Below the pieces are notes generated by a model. It was not told the origin of the DNA, made no database searches, and worked only from the letters and a program-made list of their open reading frames with translations. The position numbers and the translations under genes are program-made. Shown here in pieces: positions 33,426-46,981 of a DNA stretch of 64,000 nt (positions within the stretch are counted from its first letter, which is position 1; the number at the start of each line of letters is the position of its first letter). The stretch comes from Batrachochytrium dendrobatidis JAM81. Its lineage: Eukaryota > Chytridiomycota > Chytridiomycetes > Rhizophydiales. The stretch spans positions 645,279 through 709,278 of the forward strand of contig NW_006281101.1 of the NCBI RefSeq assembly GCF_000203795.2, written 5' to 3'.

Positions 33426-36400
33426 ATGCTACTTTCAACTCTCATCTACAACATACCAGCTGTAGTCTATCAACTGGACTTGTCTTACTTTCCCTTATAT
33501 AACATAACACTGTTTTCAATGATTAGGCAGGCATGGGACCGAATATTACAGGATCCACTTTTGTCTACAGACTATTTGCGTGACAAGGGCATGGCTGGTG
33601 CTATTGGAAATGACGATCTCAGAAGTCTCTATTGGAAAGTACGTTTTCCAAATCTGATGAATTGTAACTTATTTTCAATTGTCAATGCACATCTGCTACT
33701 TGATGATAAAGAGTCAATGTGGTTTATATAGATTGTACTTGTGTATATTTCATGTCTTGCATATTAGGCTCATTCAATCTGATTAACATATATTTTCATT
33801 GTTGGTATAATACCTCCATTTTGATCAATCACCTTAGATTTATCTGGATATTGTTCCTGGTATATCTACAGAGGCTTGGCGACTTGTTTTAGAAAAAGAA
33901 CGCAGAGGATATGTGGATCTCAAGGAAAAATATATTTTTGATCCAACAAAGCTTAAAGAGGCTGCAGATTGGTCACTAAATAATCCACTGAGCTTGGCCG
34001 AAGATGTACGACATATTGGACAACGTTTGTTTTATTTTTCAATCTCTTCTAAATGGCTGGGTTTATTTTTATTTCAATTCTAATTCTTGATTTGGTCAAA
34101 TGATAAATAGAGCCCATGGAAGCAGTATTTCACAGACGTAGAGCTGCGTAAACTTATTCTTCAAGACGTGGAACGCACGCTTCCTGATCAAGAGCTGTTT
34201 CGAAACACTGCCATTCAAACTGTGCTATGCAATATATTGTTTATCTGGTGTAAATTGAATCCAGACGTCTCGTACCGACAAGGAATGCACGAGTTGCTGG
34301 CCATTGTCTTTATTATTGTTGATCGTGACAAAGTTACTAATCCAACTTCAAGTAGCGAGTAGGTTTTTAAATATATAAACCCACTGGCATGATTGCACTT
34401 TTGTAGTATCATGCTAATCTTTTACAAACCAACGCTTTTATAGAGAAGACGCATTTCATACCATGTTCAGTGCTAATCATGTAGAACATGACACTGCTAC
34501 AATTTTTTTCCGACTTATGAGGGGAGTTCGATCATGGTATGAAGTACAGGAAGATCAACCACAGTTTGTGCGTCCAAATGATAAAAAAGGTGCTCAACAA
34601 GCCAAGGTAACTGTGCTTTGTTAATTGTGTGCATTGAGCTTTTAACTCTTTAATTGACTAATGATATCACTTTATTAGACAGTTCCAATCATCACTGCCT
34701 GTCGTCGCATTCAAAATGAGCTCTTGACCTCATTGGATCCAGATCTGGCACGACATATGGAAAAGCATGGAATAGAGCCTCAGCTCTACGGATTGTAAGC
34801 ACTAAAAGCTGATTTTTGATTTGCAGCTATCCCCACTCTTTCCTCTGAATGCCAGCCAAGTATTTATTTTTAGCTGTTACTCCACAATTTTATTTATAAT
34901 ACGTATAGGAGGTGGCTTCGACTGTTGTTTGCTCGCGAATTCACACTTTCTAATACATTCATTTTATGGGATGGATTGCTTGCCGATGATGCTGCAGTGA
35001 CTCTGGCTGAATGGGTGGCAGTTGCTATGCTGATATATATTCGTGATCAATGTGAGCTTGCTATTCAATGATTGATTTTAAGTTGTCGGCGTGCTTTTTA
35101 TTCACGTTCTAGCCCGTCGTTTTAATTACAAGCTAACAATTGTCTGGATGTTGTTTAATAGTACTTTTATCTGATTATTCTGGTACAATGCATACATTGA
35201 TGCGATATCCATCCACCGCTGACATTTCATCCAGTGAATTTATATCCAGTGCCAAAGGATTACGGGATCGATTTCATTCAAAATCATTGAGAACCTCATT
35301 AAACCAGCTTGGCGATGACACTGCTCCATCTACCACCCAGCCGAGTCGTTTACGTCGTACACATAGTCCATGGACTCATTTTGACTCTGCTACACGATTA
35401 AATAGTCAATCAGCAGCTGTGGCATCGACGGGAACATCCAATGGAGATGTTCGCGCAAATTTAATATCTTCGACATCAAAAGTATCACCATTATATAGTA
35501 AAGCGTATACTCGGTTGCTTCAAGAAAGAGATTCTCAGTTGATACAGGATTTGTCCAGTGTGCTTGAGCGTTTACAATATTGGAAAAAAAATATGGCGCT
35601 CACACCTTCTCAGGACATTGATGGTTTAGTCAAGATGATTGGACAGCTCGAGTCGGTTCGAAAATCTCTCGAGCAACCAATCCAGATTGAAAACCATCCT
35701 TTGTTTACTGATATGCCTAAACATGGCAACAATACATATGATGATGATGCCATTGAAGTCCGAAGTCGAGCGAATTCAAGTGGCAGTTTGAAGACTGATC
35801 GAGCACCAGATTTTGCTAGCATTGCTAATGTGCCAGCCAATCAGTTTGGAGAGGAGAAATTGTCTGCAATACCTAAATCAAGTCACGTCGTTGCTGACAA
35901 TATACATTCTAGCACGCTTCATCAACGACGCATTTCTAACCAATCTGTTTCTCCAACTTCATCAAAGTTGCCTATGAATTCTACAACTTTTTTCCAATCA
36001 CAATCAGTTGATTTGGGGTTCGTTAATCATGGCTGTGAATTGTCCCAAAAGCCTCCTTTGTTTGAATCATTTCGTCAGGGAGCATTTATTCCCATGTCGG
36101 CTCACATAACGGACAATTCATCATCACGACTTACTCAAGGGGCCGACATGGTATTTGGTCAAGTCAAGGCAGGGCTTGCAGGTGTAAACAAGGCATTTTC
36201 TGGTCTTTTTGAGGACTCGTTGTCTGCATCCTCGTCTCAATCTGCGCGTGCTATTGCTCAACATCCAGACATTTCCTCAGCCAGTCACACCGAAAACTAT
36301 CGGGATGTGAATTATTCATCTCGATCTTCATCTCCGTTTTCTGGCAAGCCGATATTTAGAGGGTCTGTGGGTAGTCCATTTCTTAGTGCAGCTACTGCGA

Positions 36401-36591
36401 CAACTATCCCTCATAATAATTCTACTGTTTCTAGCTCAACTGTAACTCTCAAGTCACCTATGAGAGCGCAACCTGCTGGTGATAGATCTAATATGTATCC
36501 ACCTATGAAATCTGTATTTCAGTCAAAAGACAGTTCAGATCCTCTAGGTGTTGGAGTAGTATCTTCTAAACCATCAGGTAATATTAAATAA
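33426..36591 (+). CDS. TBC1D5-like Rab GTPase-activating protein
   Basis: Seven predicted exons, 33426-33638, 33838-34005, 34111-34358, 34444-34606, 34679-34794, 34909-35051 and 35162-36591, in phase, give ~826 aa. The TBC domain covers ~30-370. It holds the catalytic arginine in LILQDVERTLPD (IxxDxxR motif) and the glutamine finger in YRQGMHELLA (YxQ motif); TBC1D5-like landmarks are LEHD-type VEHDTATIFFRLM, RWLRLLFAREF and LLSDYSGTMHTLMRYP. The C-terminal ~450 residues are Ser-rich and disordered. TBC1D5 acts on Rab7 with retromer at endosomes; that role is inferred. The first exon may begin instead at a later ATG near 33519, and the 3' end could use a donor at the penultimate Gly codon. 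Confidence 0.85.
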
Positions 36592-36832
36592 ATTCTTCAT
36601 TACACTACCATGCGATTCTGCATTTGCTTAGCTGTTGCGAGTTTTGTGGAATAGTTTTATAAATGTGAATCAAGCTTTACATCAGATTCAACTGGACAGA
36701 TGTACACGTGACTTATTTTCAAACCTTTCAAGTGAATATTGTAGTCAGTTTTTTTGGATTCAGCAAGTTGGCATATTGAATTGCAGTTTGGTCTTTGAAA
36801 GACCAAACTTTACTAAGCGCTTTAGCATTACG

Positions 36833-38177
36833 ATGACCAGTAGAGATATTTCTGAAGAGACGGCTCAGCTCTCTGCTGACCTTCTCGACTGCGACAGAAA
36901 CGATTACGCCAAAGTAAATGAGATTATCGACCGCATTGCCGAGCTTGTTCCTATTCATATTAAAACCAGCAACAATCAATATCTATATGAAGATGACTTT
37001 GCTGGATCAAATCAAAAGGATTTGTACAATGGTTCGGTCACAGTACATGGGCTGTCGCAGCTTCAACGGACATGCACGCCATGGCTGGTGTCGCTGTTGA
37101 ATAAGCCACCACGACTTCCTGACATGGTCAAGGATAGCAATGAGCTGGATGTCTTTACTGATCGTTTATCTAGTATTATTTCACTTTTATGCGGAAGAGC
37201 AGGTAATGGTTTGAAATTTTGAAACAGCGTTGGATAATTGCATTTGGTTTGAGCTAGACTCGATGTCTAGTTTGGATCGCTATAGCTCACGCTTGTTTAA
37301 ATATCATAGCTATTGGAGAATGTACCACTACCTGGAATTTTCAAACTACAGGCAACTATTCGATTATGGAAACCACTTTTACAGAAGCTGAGATTGGATT
37401 CCAGACATGGGGCAGCGGTGTTTTATTGGCCAAGTAAGCTTTGATTGAAAAAGTGAATCTAAAACTTGTTTACCGAGTTGAATTAATGCCATCTGATGCA
37501 AACTATGATATATTAACTATCTTTGTCACTCATGTATGACCTTTGGAAACCATAGAATGATTGATCAAAAGGTAATCGACGTGGCTGGACAGAATGTGCT
37601 TGAGCTTGGATGTGGAACCGGTCTTTCAGGACTTGTTGCAGCCAGATCTGGTGCAAAACTCGTCGTTCTCACAGACTACCATCCAGTAGTTCTCAGCAAT
37701 GTCGAGCGCAACGTCGAGGCCAACAATGTTGAATCAAACGCCAAGGTGGTCAAATTAGATTGGCTGTCGAGTCTATCAAAAGAAGCTCGTAAAGAGTTTG
37801 AAACTAGAACAACCATTCACGGAGGAGATGTTGAAACTCCTGAGCAAGTTAGTGTGTACGTACACGAAGACGAGGTTGAAAATCCAATTCTTACCAACAC
37901 AGATTTTAGATTGGTGATTGCTGCCGATTGCATTTTTGACATCATGCATAGTATATTGGTCCCGAAAGTTGCAAAGCGGTATCTTTCAAAACATATTGAT
38001 GCTCGTCTTCTTATTTTGATTCCGCATCGTGAAAAGTTTAAAGCTGAAATAGCTGCTTTTGAAGAAAATATGCTTGCTGAAGCATGGATTTTGGAGTTTA
38101 GCAAATGGATCGAAAAATCGACAATCAATTTTAAATACTATATCTATAAGCTTGATCAACATAGCTCTAATTGCTAA
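36833..38177 (+). CDS. Family-16 lysine-type methyltransferase (METTL21/FAM86-like)
   Basis: Three predicted exons, 36833-37202, 37352-37433 and 37556-38177, give ~357 aa. The N-terminal ~125 residues are helical. The pre-motif FQTWGSGVLLAK is followed by SAM motif I, VLELGCGTGLSGL, the acidic loop VVLTDYHPVV, and a DxxY/F-type motif in AADCIFD with downstream LLILIPHREKF. This set is characteristic of methyltransferase family 16 (PF10294), mostly protein-lysine methyltransferases (METTL18/21/22, FAM86/EEF2KMT). The substrate cannot be told from sequence. It sits 241 bp downstream of the TBC gene in the same direction. Confidence 0.82.
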
Positions 38178-38285
38178 AAATGAGCATTATGGGTTTTCAT
38201 GTATTGCCTGTAATGTTTTTGTTGGTTGAGCTATTTCGATAGTCTTTTATAAACTAGGCAATCCCACTATAAAGGCATTATATAT

Positions 38286-38811
38286 TACAGCTGTATTCAC
38301 GCGGTGTAACACTTCTGTGATGTATCTTGCACTGACTGCCTCTACTTTGAAATAAATAATGGTTGAATAATCGTTGCATTCTCTTACTACAACTGACTTT
38401 AGATATTCTCAACTCTTTCCATCACAACATTCATTATATGAAGCACACAACCAAACTAATTTTGACCTGAAACTAATTTTTCTGCTTTTTTGATACAACC
38501 ATATATTGTACAACTACCAAGTTTGAAGCCAGACTCATACATTGAAATCCAGATATTGGGCTCGACCATTGTCAATACATTTTTGTACATTTTTTCTTTG
38601 TATCCTAAAATCTTGTGCGCTCACGTTCTAGTTCAAAAAACAAGATTGCAATCTCAGGAATGCAGCGATTGTTTCCGTCCGATCACCAAGCAAAAAACCA
38701 GTCACTCAGAGAGTTCAAAGAACAAAATATTTCCAGTGAATTTGTGTAAATCATCATTCCATGAGACTGCTTTTCTTGTTTAGTATTTCATTCTACGTGA
38801 ATACGGCTGTA
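38286..38811. mobile_element. MITE copy 8 (~526 bp)
   Basis: The left end is TACAGCTGTATTCACGCGGT and the right end is TTCTACGTGAATACGGCTGTA. Internal family motifs are present ('tttgaaataaataatggttgaata', 'gagactgcttttcttgtttag'). It lies 108 bp after the methyltransferase stop and 214 bp before the next gene. Confidence 0.8.
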
Positions 38812-39025
38812 AATCGCACAGATATGACATATTTCGCGTATCGTTGACATTGAAATTCATGAGATTTTAATGCTGAAATATATATAAATTCATCGATATA
38901 GCAGATAAACCATATACAAGTCTACTTCAAAATTGCTATTGGCTCAGCACATTTCACTGTAGTACAACAATTTGTCAAAAACAGGAGCTATATCCACATT
39001 GAAGCAACCCTTAACTGTATCACCC

Positions 39026-42000
39026 ATGCAATGTACCCCAATATCTACTAAATTAGTAGCTTTATCAGAAACTCATGTAGCACCGTCCCTCACCGAACTA
39101 GATTTGCTAGAAAACACACCACAGGTAAGAAATGACCATCAAACTTTTTAAAGATTGTGAATCTATACCAAATGCCATATACTATGTAGATATCACCTGT
39201 CGATTATATATGAAAATACAGTCATTTGAATTGATTTTTAACTATATATTTTTTACGTTGGTATTTGCCACTATTGCCTTTTACCCCTTGTTACAAATCA
39301 GTTCGAGGAGCTCAAAAAAAGCAGTTATATTCCACAGTATCATCATCACACTCTAGACTTGATACAACCCACACCACATCATCCCATTGAGAGAGAAAAC
39401 TGTCTACCAATGCCACTAACATTAAATGAAAATCACTCACAACCTGGAAAGTTTAATGAAGCTTCCGATTCAAAAGAGGATTGGCCAATTAATCATGCTC
39501 TTCAAAATCCCAACATGCCACATTCCGCTGTAAAATCATCGAGTAACTCTCCATCTTATTCCAGATCTAAACTATTAGAACCAGTGATCATTTCACCACG
39601 GTCGTCATGCTCAACATCGCCCAAATCCAAAAAAAGTCCACTAATGATGCCATTATCATCAGCACAAAAAAGTCCCAAACCCAACAACGCGTATCTTGGA
39701 ATGAATAGCCCAATACAGGGACAATCGCCATCATATTCAGACTCCAAATCCAAATCTCACAAAGTACCAAAGCTTCCTAGTCTTTATTACCTGACTCATA
39801 ATCTTGTTCAACAACCCGAAAATTCAGCAGACTCGCGCTCACCAACAAGTCAGTTCAAACCATATAGTGCACACCTATTTGAGCAAGTCGACAAACCAAT
39901 GGAAGACTGTGTTACTTTAGTAGAATCAGAAAGTTCTGTCAAAATAGGTTCCACTACACTACTTCCCAGCATTCTATTAGCAACTCCTTCCAAAGAATCG
40001 CATATTTTGCTTGCTACCGACAGCCCAAATACAGTTGTCCCATCTTCTTTGCAGCTGCAACCAGATTCAACTTTGAGATCGCTAACTACTAAAAGACTAG
40101 CTATGCTGAATCTATCATCTTTTCAAAAACCTTTATCCATGACAGAAAGAGCATCGCCATGGATTGCTGCTAAACACGATTCATTTCAAACCGGAGAGCG
40201 TATACCATCAGCACATGAACCAGTCAAATCAAAATCAATAAAAGATCATGCCCATGTATCTGCCATGCCCATGTCAAAAATACACCTGAGCGAAAACCAT
40301 GAAGATCAAGACATTTTAAACGATTGCAGCATCAAGAACAAGAAAGAGGTTGCTGAAGCGCTACATCGTCCGATTCGACAATTCAATGTTGATGTGGTTG
40401 CCAAAATGCATGCCAAACAAGTAGCACAGCGCATCAAAACAGCATTTTTGGTCAACAATTCTAAATTACAGAATCGGGTAGAAAGAAATGTTGGGATTTC
40501 TAAAATGGGTCGAGTTTGGGTATGTCAAAAATGGCGATTGGCTTTGGCATCAACTTTACTAGGAATTCGAATGACAAGTGAGTTTAAAAATATCGCAAAG
40601 GGGATTCAAGAGATTCAGCGTATTCCATGCACCAATGAGAATAGTTTATTGTACATTTTGCAGACCTATCAGGGCCACGCGGATACACATCTATCAGCAA
40701 AGGTAAAAATCAATGTATTGTAATTATTGAAACCTTTCAATTCCAGAAGCCTTGACTATTGGTTTATATAAATCATGGATATAGATCAAGGCAGTTTGCT
40801 TTAGTAAGGTGAGATCGTTTGAAAGTCTTGAACAGCTATCAAAACTACTTTCGCTGCGGCTGCAATCGTTTGCTCAGTTTTCCACGAATAATAGACTGCA
40901 GTTTTGCCGAATCATGCAGGTAACATCAAGTAACTAGCAACTATAAATCAATTTCATGAATAGAGTATACATACATTCAATTTTACAGTATTGATTATGA
41001 TTATTAGTATGCGCAGTTTCCAGTTGGATCATTGATCATCAAGGAGGGGCATATCTCGTCATCGTACTACATCATCGTGAGTGGACAAGTTGAATTGTTT
41101 ATTGTACGAGATGGATTCAGATATCGGGTGAGTACTACTATTTGCTAGAGTTTAATGAATAATTGAATACTATTTGATTCAAGCTAATTGAGTCCTGTAT
41201 TACTCATGCGACTTTTCACATATATAGCTGAACGTACTAAACCCCGGGGATAGTTTTGGACGACTGATGATTCGCGAAGATATCAATACCTCTAGTGTCG
41301 CAACTTTGATGGATAGTGAATTTATTTATATTGACAAAGGTGATCATTTTGCTGTCTAGTCTGTTAAAATTTCCAGATAGTCTAAATCTAATGTGTTTGA
41401 ATATTTTGAATAGACGAATCTTCAAAGGTAAAATTCGACTTTTTACTAGTTACTGTGTGCATACTATGCCAAAACATATAGCTGATCAATATTTAATTAG
41501 ATATCCGTTATTGGAGACTGGAAACACTTGCTCGTGGAACTCTCAAAAGTACCCCACTTTAATATGTTAGATACATTCCTCAGCTCTGCCTCGGGACTAA
41601 TTTCAGTTCTTACATTTGAACCTAATGAAATAATCTTTCCAGAAGGCACAGATCACAAAATGATATACTGGGTGATCTCTGGTCAGTGCAGTTGCCACAA
41701 GGCGGTTCCCTTTATCCAACACAGGGTAAAAATATCTGCCTCGAATACTAAAATTCAATTTCTTCCTTGCGATCCAAATGCCATGACCCTCACTCAGCAG
41801 CAACTTGACGATGGCGATGAGATTGTGTTTAACCAGTTGAGCATTCACGACCTTACAAGCGGTGAGCATTTTCCCGATCTTCCTTTTTCAGAAGAGTATC
41901 AGTGGGTCACAACAGAAATGTTTGATCAACACGATTATGCAAAACATCTCGAGGACCAGGTACAAAGCCATGGATTTGGTAAAACATTTATATCGGTCGT

Positions 42001-42196
42001 ATCTTCATCCAAAGTCATAGTGGCTAGTATGACATGTTTGGACTATGTGCGATTGGCATCGGAAAAAATGATATTGGATTTACTTAGACATCGCATGCTA
42101 CAAACATTCTCTATATCAGAATTACAGAAAGCTTTTATTGAAAAACGAAAATGGGAGGCATATAAAAAAAATCTTGTTAGAGATCTACGCAAATAA
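39026..42196 (+). CDS. CNBD2-like cyclic-nucleotide-binding-domain protein, paralog 2
   Basis: Six predicted exons, 39026-39124, 39302-40702, 40785-40919, 41008-41127, 41228-41339 and 41517-42196, give ~848 aa; the junctions coincide with those of paralog 1. A ~400-residue Ser/Pro-rich N-terminus with SPxxS patterns comes first. The helical region VWVCQKWRLALASTLL precedes CNB1: SLIIKEGHISSSYYIIVSG and cassette PGDSFGRLMIREDINTSSVA. The second domain has EIIFPEGTDHKMIYWVISG, and the C-terminal helix is AFIEKRKWEAYKKN. The phosphate-binding cassette has lost the usual acidic and arginine pair pattern (TSS where paralogs have RTA), so nucleotide binding is doubtful here. Confidence 0.8.
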
Positions 42197-42414
42197 AGTC
42201 GGATTGTTTACATATATGATTAAACTTGGTATAGTTTCCAACACCCGTATACTTTGAACTCGACATATTAAATACGATACGCTGGAATTTCTGTAGACTA
42301 GCCAGTATACTAGTTTATAATGTTTATTAATGATACAAAGTGCTTTGATATAGTTTATTGCTTGAAAGGTTGAAATACATTCTCACCAAAACAACTTTTC
42401 GATTCAAAAAATAT

Positions 42415-43067
42415 TACAGCCGCATTCATGTAAAATGAAACACTATCTTGCAATCACTGCTTTGGAATAGAAATGATTGTCTGTTGCGTTTCCCTACTAG
42501 ATTGACTGCACTACTTAATAGACATTTTCAATTCAATAGATACAATCCTCATTGTATAATGCTCACAAATTATGGTTTTGAACTGAGATTGTCCTTATTG
42601 GCATAACCATACATTGTGCAATTCCCAGATTCACCCATTGTAATCCAGATATTAGATTGGCTGTTTCAATATTGTAAAGCTCTACAAACCCATATTGACT
42701 GTATTCTAACAAGTCGGATACGCCCGCGCTCTGGTTTAACAAGCCAAAGATTATACGTATCAGGAATGCAACTATACATGCAACCACCCAATATTGTAAT
42801 GTCTGTTTTTTCAATGATTTGAATGATTTGAATGAACAAAGAGGAGATTGGACAAGTATCAAGCATATGAGATTTACTGAAATAAAGATGCGAGCACTCG
42901 TTTAGTTTTTATCCAAAATGAGCATGGAGAAACCAGTCAATTTTGTTGATGGGCTTAACAATGCTGTCTAATAAATTTTGCGGGAATCATCATTCCATGA
43001 GACTGGCTGTTTATTATGCATTTCGACACCTTTATTTAGTATTTCATTTTACGTGAATACAGCTGCA
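42415..43067. mobile_element. MITE copy 9 (653 bp), inverted partner of 32368-33017
   Basis: The left end is TACAGCCGCATTCATGTAAA and the right end is TTTTACGTGAATACAGCTGCA. It is nearly identical to the reverse complement of 32368-33017, including the internal 'gcccgcgctctggtttaaca' segment. It lies 139 bp upstream of the start codon of CNB paralog 3, with the same end facing the gene as in paralog 1. Confidence 0.9.
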
Positions 43068-43206
43068 ATAGTGGCAAAACTTTTTAAATAAATGATTTGA
43101 AAGCCTAAAACTATTCCGCTTTTTGGAAGCCCGTTGCTTCAACCATAGCTGTAATTTTCAATTTCTTAGACCCGACAAAAAGTATCGCTGCTAGTATATA
43201 TTCGAT

Positions 43207-46200
43207 ATGCTACCTCATTTACACCAAGTTCCTGTTTTCTCTGAAATAAGTAAAATATGGAGACAAAATGAGCAACTACCAGCTGATATTGGAGACCAGG
43301 TCACCCAGCTAAAAGAAAATACTGAATCTTTCCCTCGACACGCTTTTAACATCCATCATCTTGGTGTACCAGTAGCACAAGGCACTGCAGGGAATGCTCT
43401 ATATCTAGAGGCAATTATTCCACCTCATACGGAATCTAATGCATTAAGACTAAACGAAACTCGAGGTGTTCGACCTAGATCAAAAAGCAAAGTAGCAACG
43501 TCGCAACAAACTGAAGCGATTCTAGATGTGGCAGAGAGAAATACGTTCACGGAATGTCATCTTACAACTCCCATTGGTACAAATAATGGCAAGAAAAAAC
43601 TGCATCCATCAACACCACCAAATGTATTGTCTTTTACAGATCATAGTCCACAAGCTTCAGTAGACCATACTAAGCACCAAGATACCCATACAGTCTCAAT
43701 TTCCAGACATAATACGGTCAGAGCTACATTGGACAAAACAGGTACACCACCAGTACATTTGACACCCGCTATTTCACAGGTAGTATCATTGAGTACCAAG
43801 AAAGCGGGGGATGGTAGACCTGTATCTGCACTGAGAGTGCGCAAAACCCCCAGCCAAACTTCAATGCCGCCATCAACATCTCCATTGCCTTCCGGGTTGC
43901 CATTTCAGCAGGAGTCGTCTAAAAGTACACAACCACAAACTGTTCAAAAATGTCGCAGCAAATCAAATTCAAACGATACTACTGTTTCTATTCATCGCCA
44001 ATCTACTGTTTCTCGGCCAGTAAGTTGTTTGCATAGGCTTATTTAGGTAAAAGCAACGTATACTCATCCTGTATTTACTTTAGCGATCACGAAGGGCGAG
44101 TGTCGGTACGGCTTCACCTTTTAAAACACCTTCCGATCATAGCCAAGAGTATATATCTAGTGGAGAAATTGAAATATATTCTAACGAGAGTTTCCGACCG
44201 GTACAAAGGCAGCTGTCAGTTAAACGAAGCGATCAGATGCGAGCCTTGATTGACAATGCAAAAAGTACTATTCATTTCGACTCGCACTCGCAGGATCGCT
44301 GCAGTATAGCCTCTGAACCCAACTCTGGTCAAATTCATCCTAGCGTGCCTAACCAAGATAAATGTTCAACTCGCCATCATGATCACAAATTGTTATCTAT
44401 TTCTTTGGCCCATCCAAGTCAAATCGCTGATGTTGCAGAACAGCATATTGAGGAGTCTAAACTACAGTATGATGCATCTGGATGCATCCAACCCAACAAA
44501 GGCATTTCAAAAGAATATGATAGTGGCTTGTCTAACCCTACACCCTCTGCTCCTAATACTGTCATTGCCCCAATAAGCGAACTATACGAGACCTCTACTC
44601 TTTCCAAGATGAAATTACGACGACCATTGATGATTGGAAATATTTTACAAGATCTACAATTATCACATATATCCTCTGAAGCAGTTTCGCGACGGCTTTG
44701 TCTCATTCCATCCAATGTCGTATGCACAGATAAATCTCAAAGCACCATTCAAGATGGTGTAAATATGCAGCATAACGTGCCAAGCCAGCGAATGATGGGT
44801 GATGCACTTTCACCTGGCACATCAAATGTATTCAATGATACCACCATATTATCCAATCATCAGCCAAACCGCACACATATCATTTCAAATTCATCCCTGT
44901 CAAAAGATATATCACGAGTTAATAGTACCAGCGATATACTTAAAATGGAAAGAAACATGGGCTATATAGTTCCTGCTTCTCCGCGGAAAAGCATCAGCAG
45001 TCAAGATAGTTCAGACGCATATAAAAAAACAGACTTTGTATCACCACATGCGCCAGATGTTAGTCACCATACAGCTAGTGACATTCTACATCGTCATGGC
45101 TCGGTGAGATCACGCAGCACAACATCTCATAGGTCTATTGATACTAAACCAGAGCAATTGTGTGATTCGATACATATACCCCATCCACCACAAAACCAAC
45201 CTCTACAGCATAATCGTTCCACATCTGCTCATAAATTGGTTCGGTCACGTAGAGGGTCGGCAAGCAGTATAAATGAGTCATTTTCTACAATTCAAACATC
45301 AAAACAAGAGCACGGACTAGATTCAGTCTCGCACGAGATCCTCGTGTATGGATCGTATAATGAATCCATGAGTTCACAACCAGAAAATTTCAAGTCTTCG
45401 GTACATTCGCTTTTGCCACAAGTTGCAGAAGTTTTAAATAAACCAGCAAGACCAGTACCTCCTGCCCTATTAGCCAAAATAGAGCATTTGCGAAGTGGAC
45501 ATGCAAGTGGTGTATCAGCTCATTTACAACCACATCAAGGTTCCAATGGGTCGGATTACCATACATTAAAGCCTTCATCCAATTTAATGGACGAATTTAT
45601 TGAGGAAAATGAGACAGATCTTCATGCATTTCATACTCATAAAGGGGTTGTTGTTGAGCAGCCAAAAGGCCTTAGTGCTATTCTCCCTCGCTTAAAATGG
45701 CGGCGACTATTTGTTGTCTATTTGCTATCGATACGTTTATGGAAGAGTGGAAAAGCGCTACTTGAACCACTCATTCAAATCAAGTATGCATCACAAACAC
45801 AACAGAACGATACATTGCTGTCTATGCTTAAAACCCATCAAGGAAAGGTTGATTTGGACTTGTCTGGGCAAATTCAGGAACTATTGCGTGGTGATCGCAA
45901 TCCCAAGGCTACAGAAATACTTGAGCGACTTTTGACAATCCGCATAAAAGCCATGCAGCGGTATACCATGGACCAACGACTTAAATTCTGTAAAATTATG
46001 AATTATGCTTGCTTTAATGGAAACTCCCTCGTTGTTAAAGAAGGCAACATATCCAAGTCTTTTTACTTTATGCTTAGCGGGCAAGTTGAAATATTTAAAA
46101 TGAAAGACAATAAAAAGTACCGACTCAACACCCTCAATGCCGGCGAAAGTTTTGGCGACCACACGATGAACCTGCTAAATGATAAACGCACTGCTTCTGT

Positions 46201-46981
46201 AGTAACAACTATGACTTCTGAATTTTTAATTATAGACAAGGCGGACTTTTTCGATATTACAAATGTTTGGGATGAAAAGAATATGTCGAATCATATGGCC
46301 ATCATTTCTCGGATACCTATTATGGATGCGGCTGGTGGAGGCTTTGTAGAGCGTATCAAAAGCTTTACCCAAATTATTACATACGAGCCAAACGAAATGA
46401 TTATTTTAGAGGGATCATCCAACGTCAAGGTGTACTGGGTCCTCAAAGGCACATGCAAATGTGTAAAACTTGTTCCATTTATCAAACGGCACTTGGGGAC
46501 GACATACGAATCTGGCGATAGCACTGTTCTTGCCCCATATGATCCATCATCACCTCCAGTTTTGGGAAAAGATGAAGAGATTGTCAAACAGCTATTGCAA
46601 ATCCACGAGTTTGAGTTTGGTGAGCATTTTCCAGATTTCCCGCCCCCGTCTGATGGATACAATGATTACGTGTCTTCGTTTGATCGGTTTGACAAGGTTG
46701 CCTATACAAAAAATCTTGAAATTGAAGACATGTCTAAGCCAAATGCGGTGGCATCAGCATCGGTGGTAGCCATTACAAAAGTAGAGCTCATGTGTGTTAA
46801 TCGAGCAGAGTTTTCGCACGTTGCTCCAGAGCGAATACTCCGAGAGCTAATATCTCAGGATCATATTTTCAGTGTGCCGCTTCTTCAGTTGCAAGATGCA
46901 TATTTGGAGAAAATTAATTGGGCAAACTATCGAAAAAAAGTGACAGACGAAGTGACAGGGCGACGAGCAACTAGAAAATGA
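43207..46981 (+). CDS. CNBD2-like cyclic-nucleotide-binding-domain protein, paralog 3 (few introns)
   Basis: Two exons, 43207-44019 and 44084-46981, give ~1236 aa. The N-terminal ~810 residues are Ser/His/Pro-rich. The helical linker KWRRLFVVYLLSIRLWK leads to a CNB1 domain at ~912-1005: SLVVKEGNISKSFYFMLSG and cassette AGESFGDHTMNLLNDKRTAS, with the Arg conserved. A second CNB-like domain at ~1035-1190 (EMIILEGSSNVKVYWVLKG) lacks a cassette. The C-terminus matches the other paralogs (LQDAYLEKINWANYRKK). The four introns found within the conserved half of paralogs 1 and 2 are absent here. Composition, order and the degenerate second domain point to CNBD2-like proteins, which in animals are linked to sperm. 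Confidence 0.85.
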
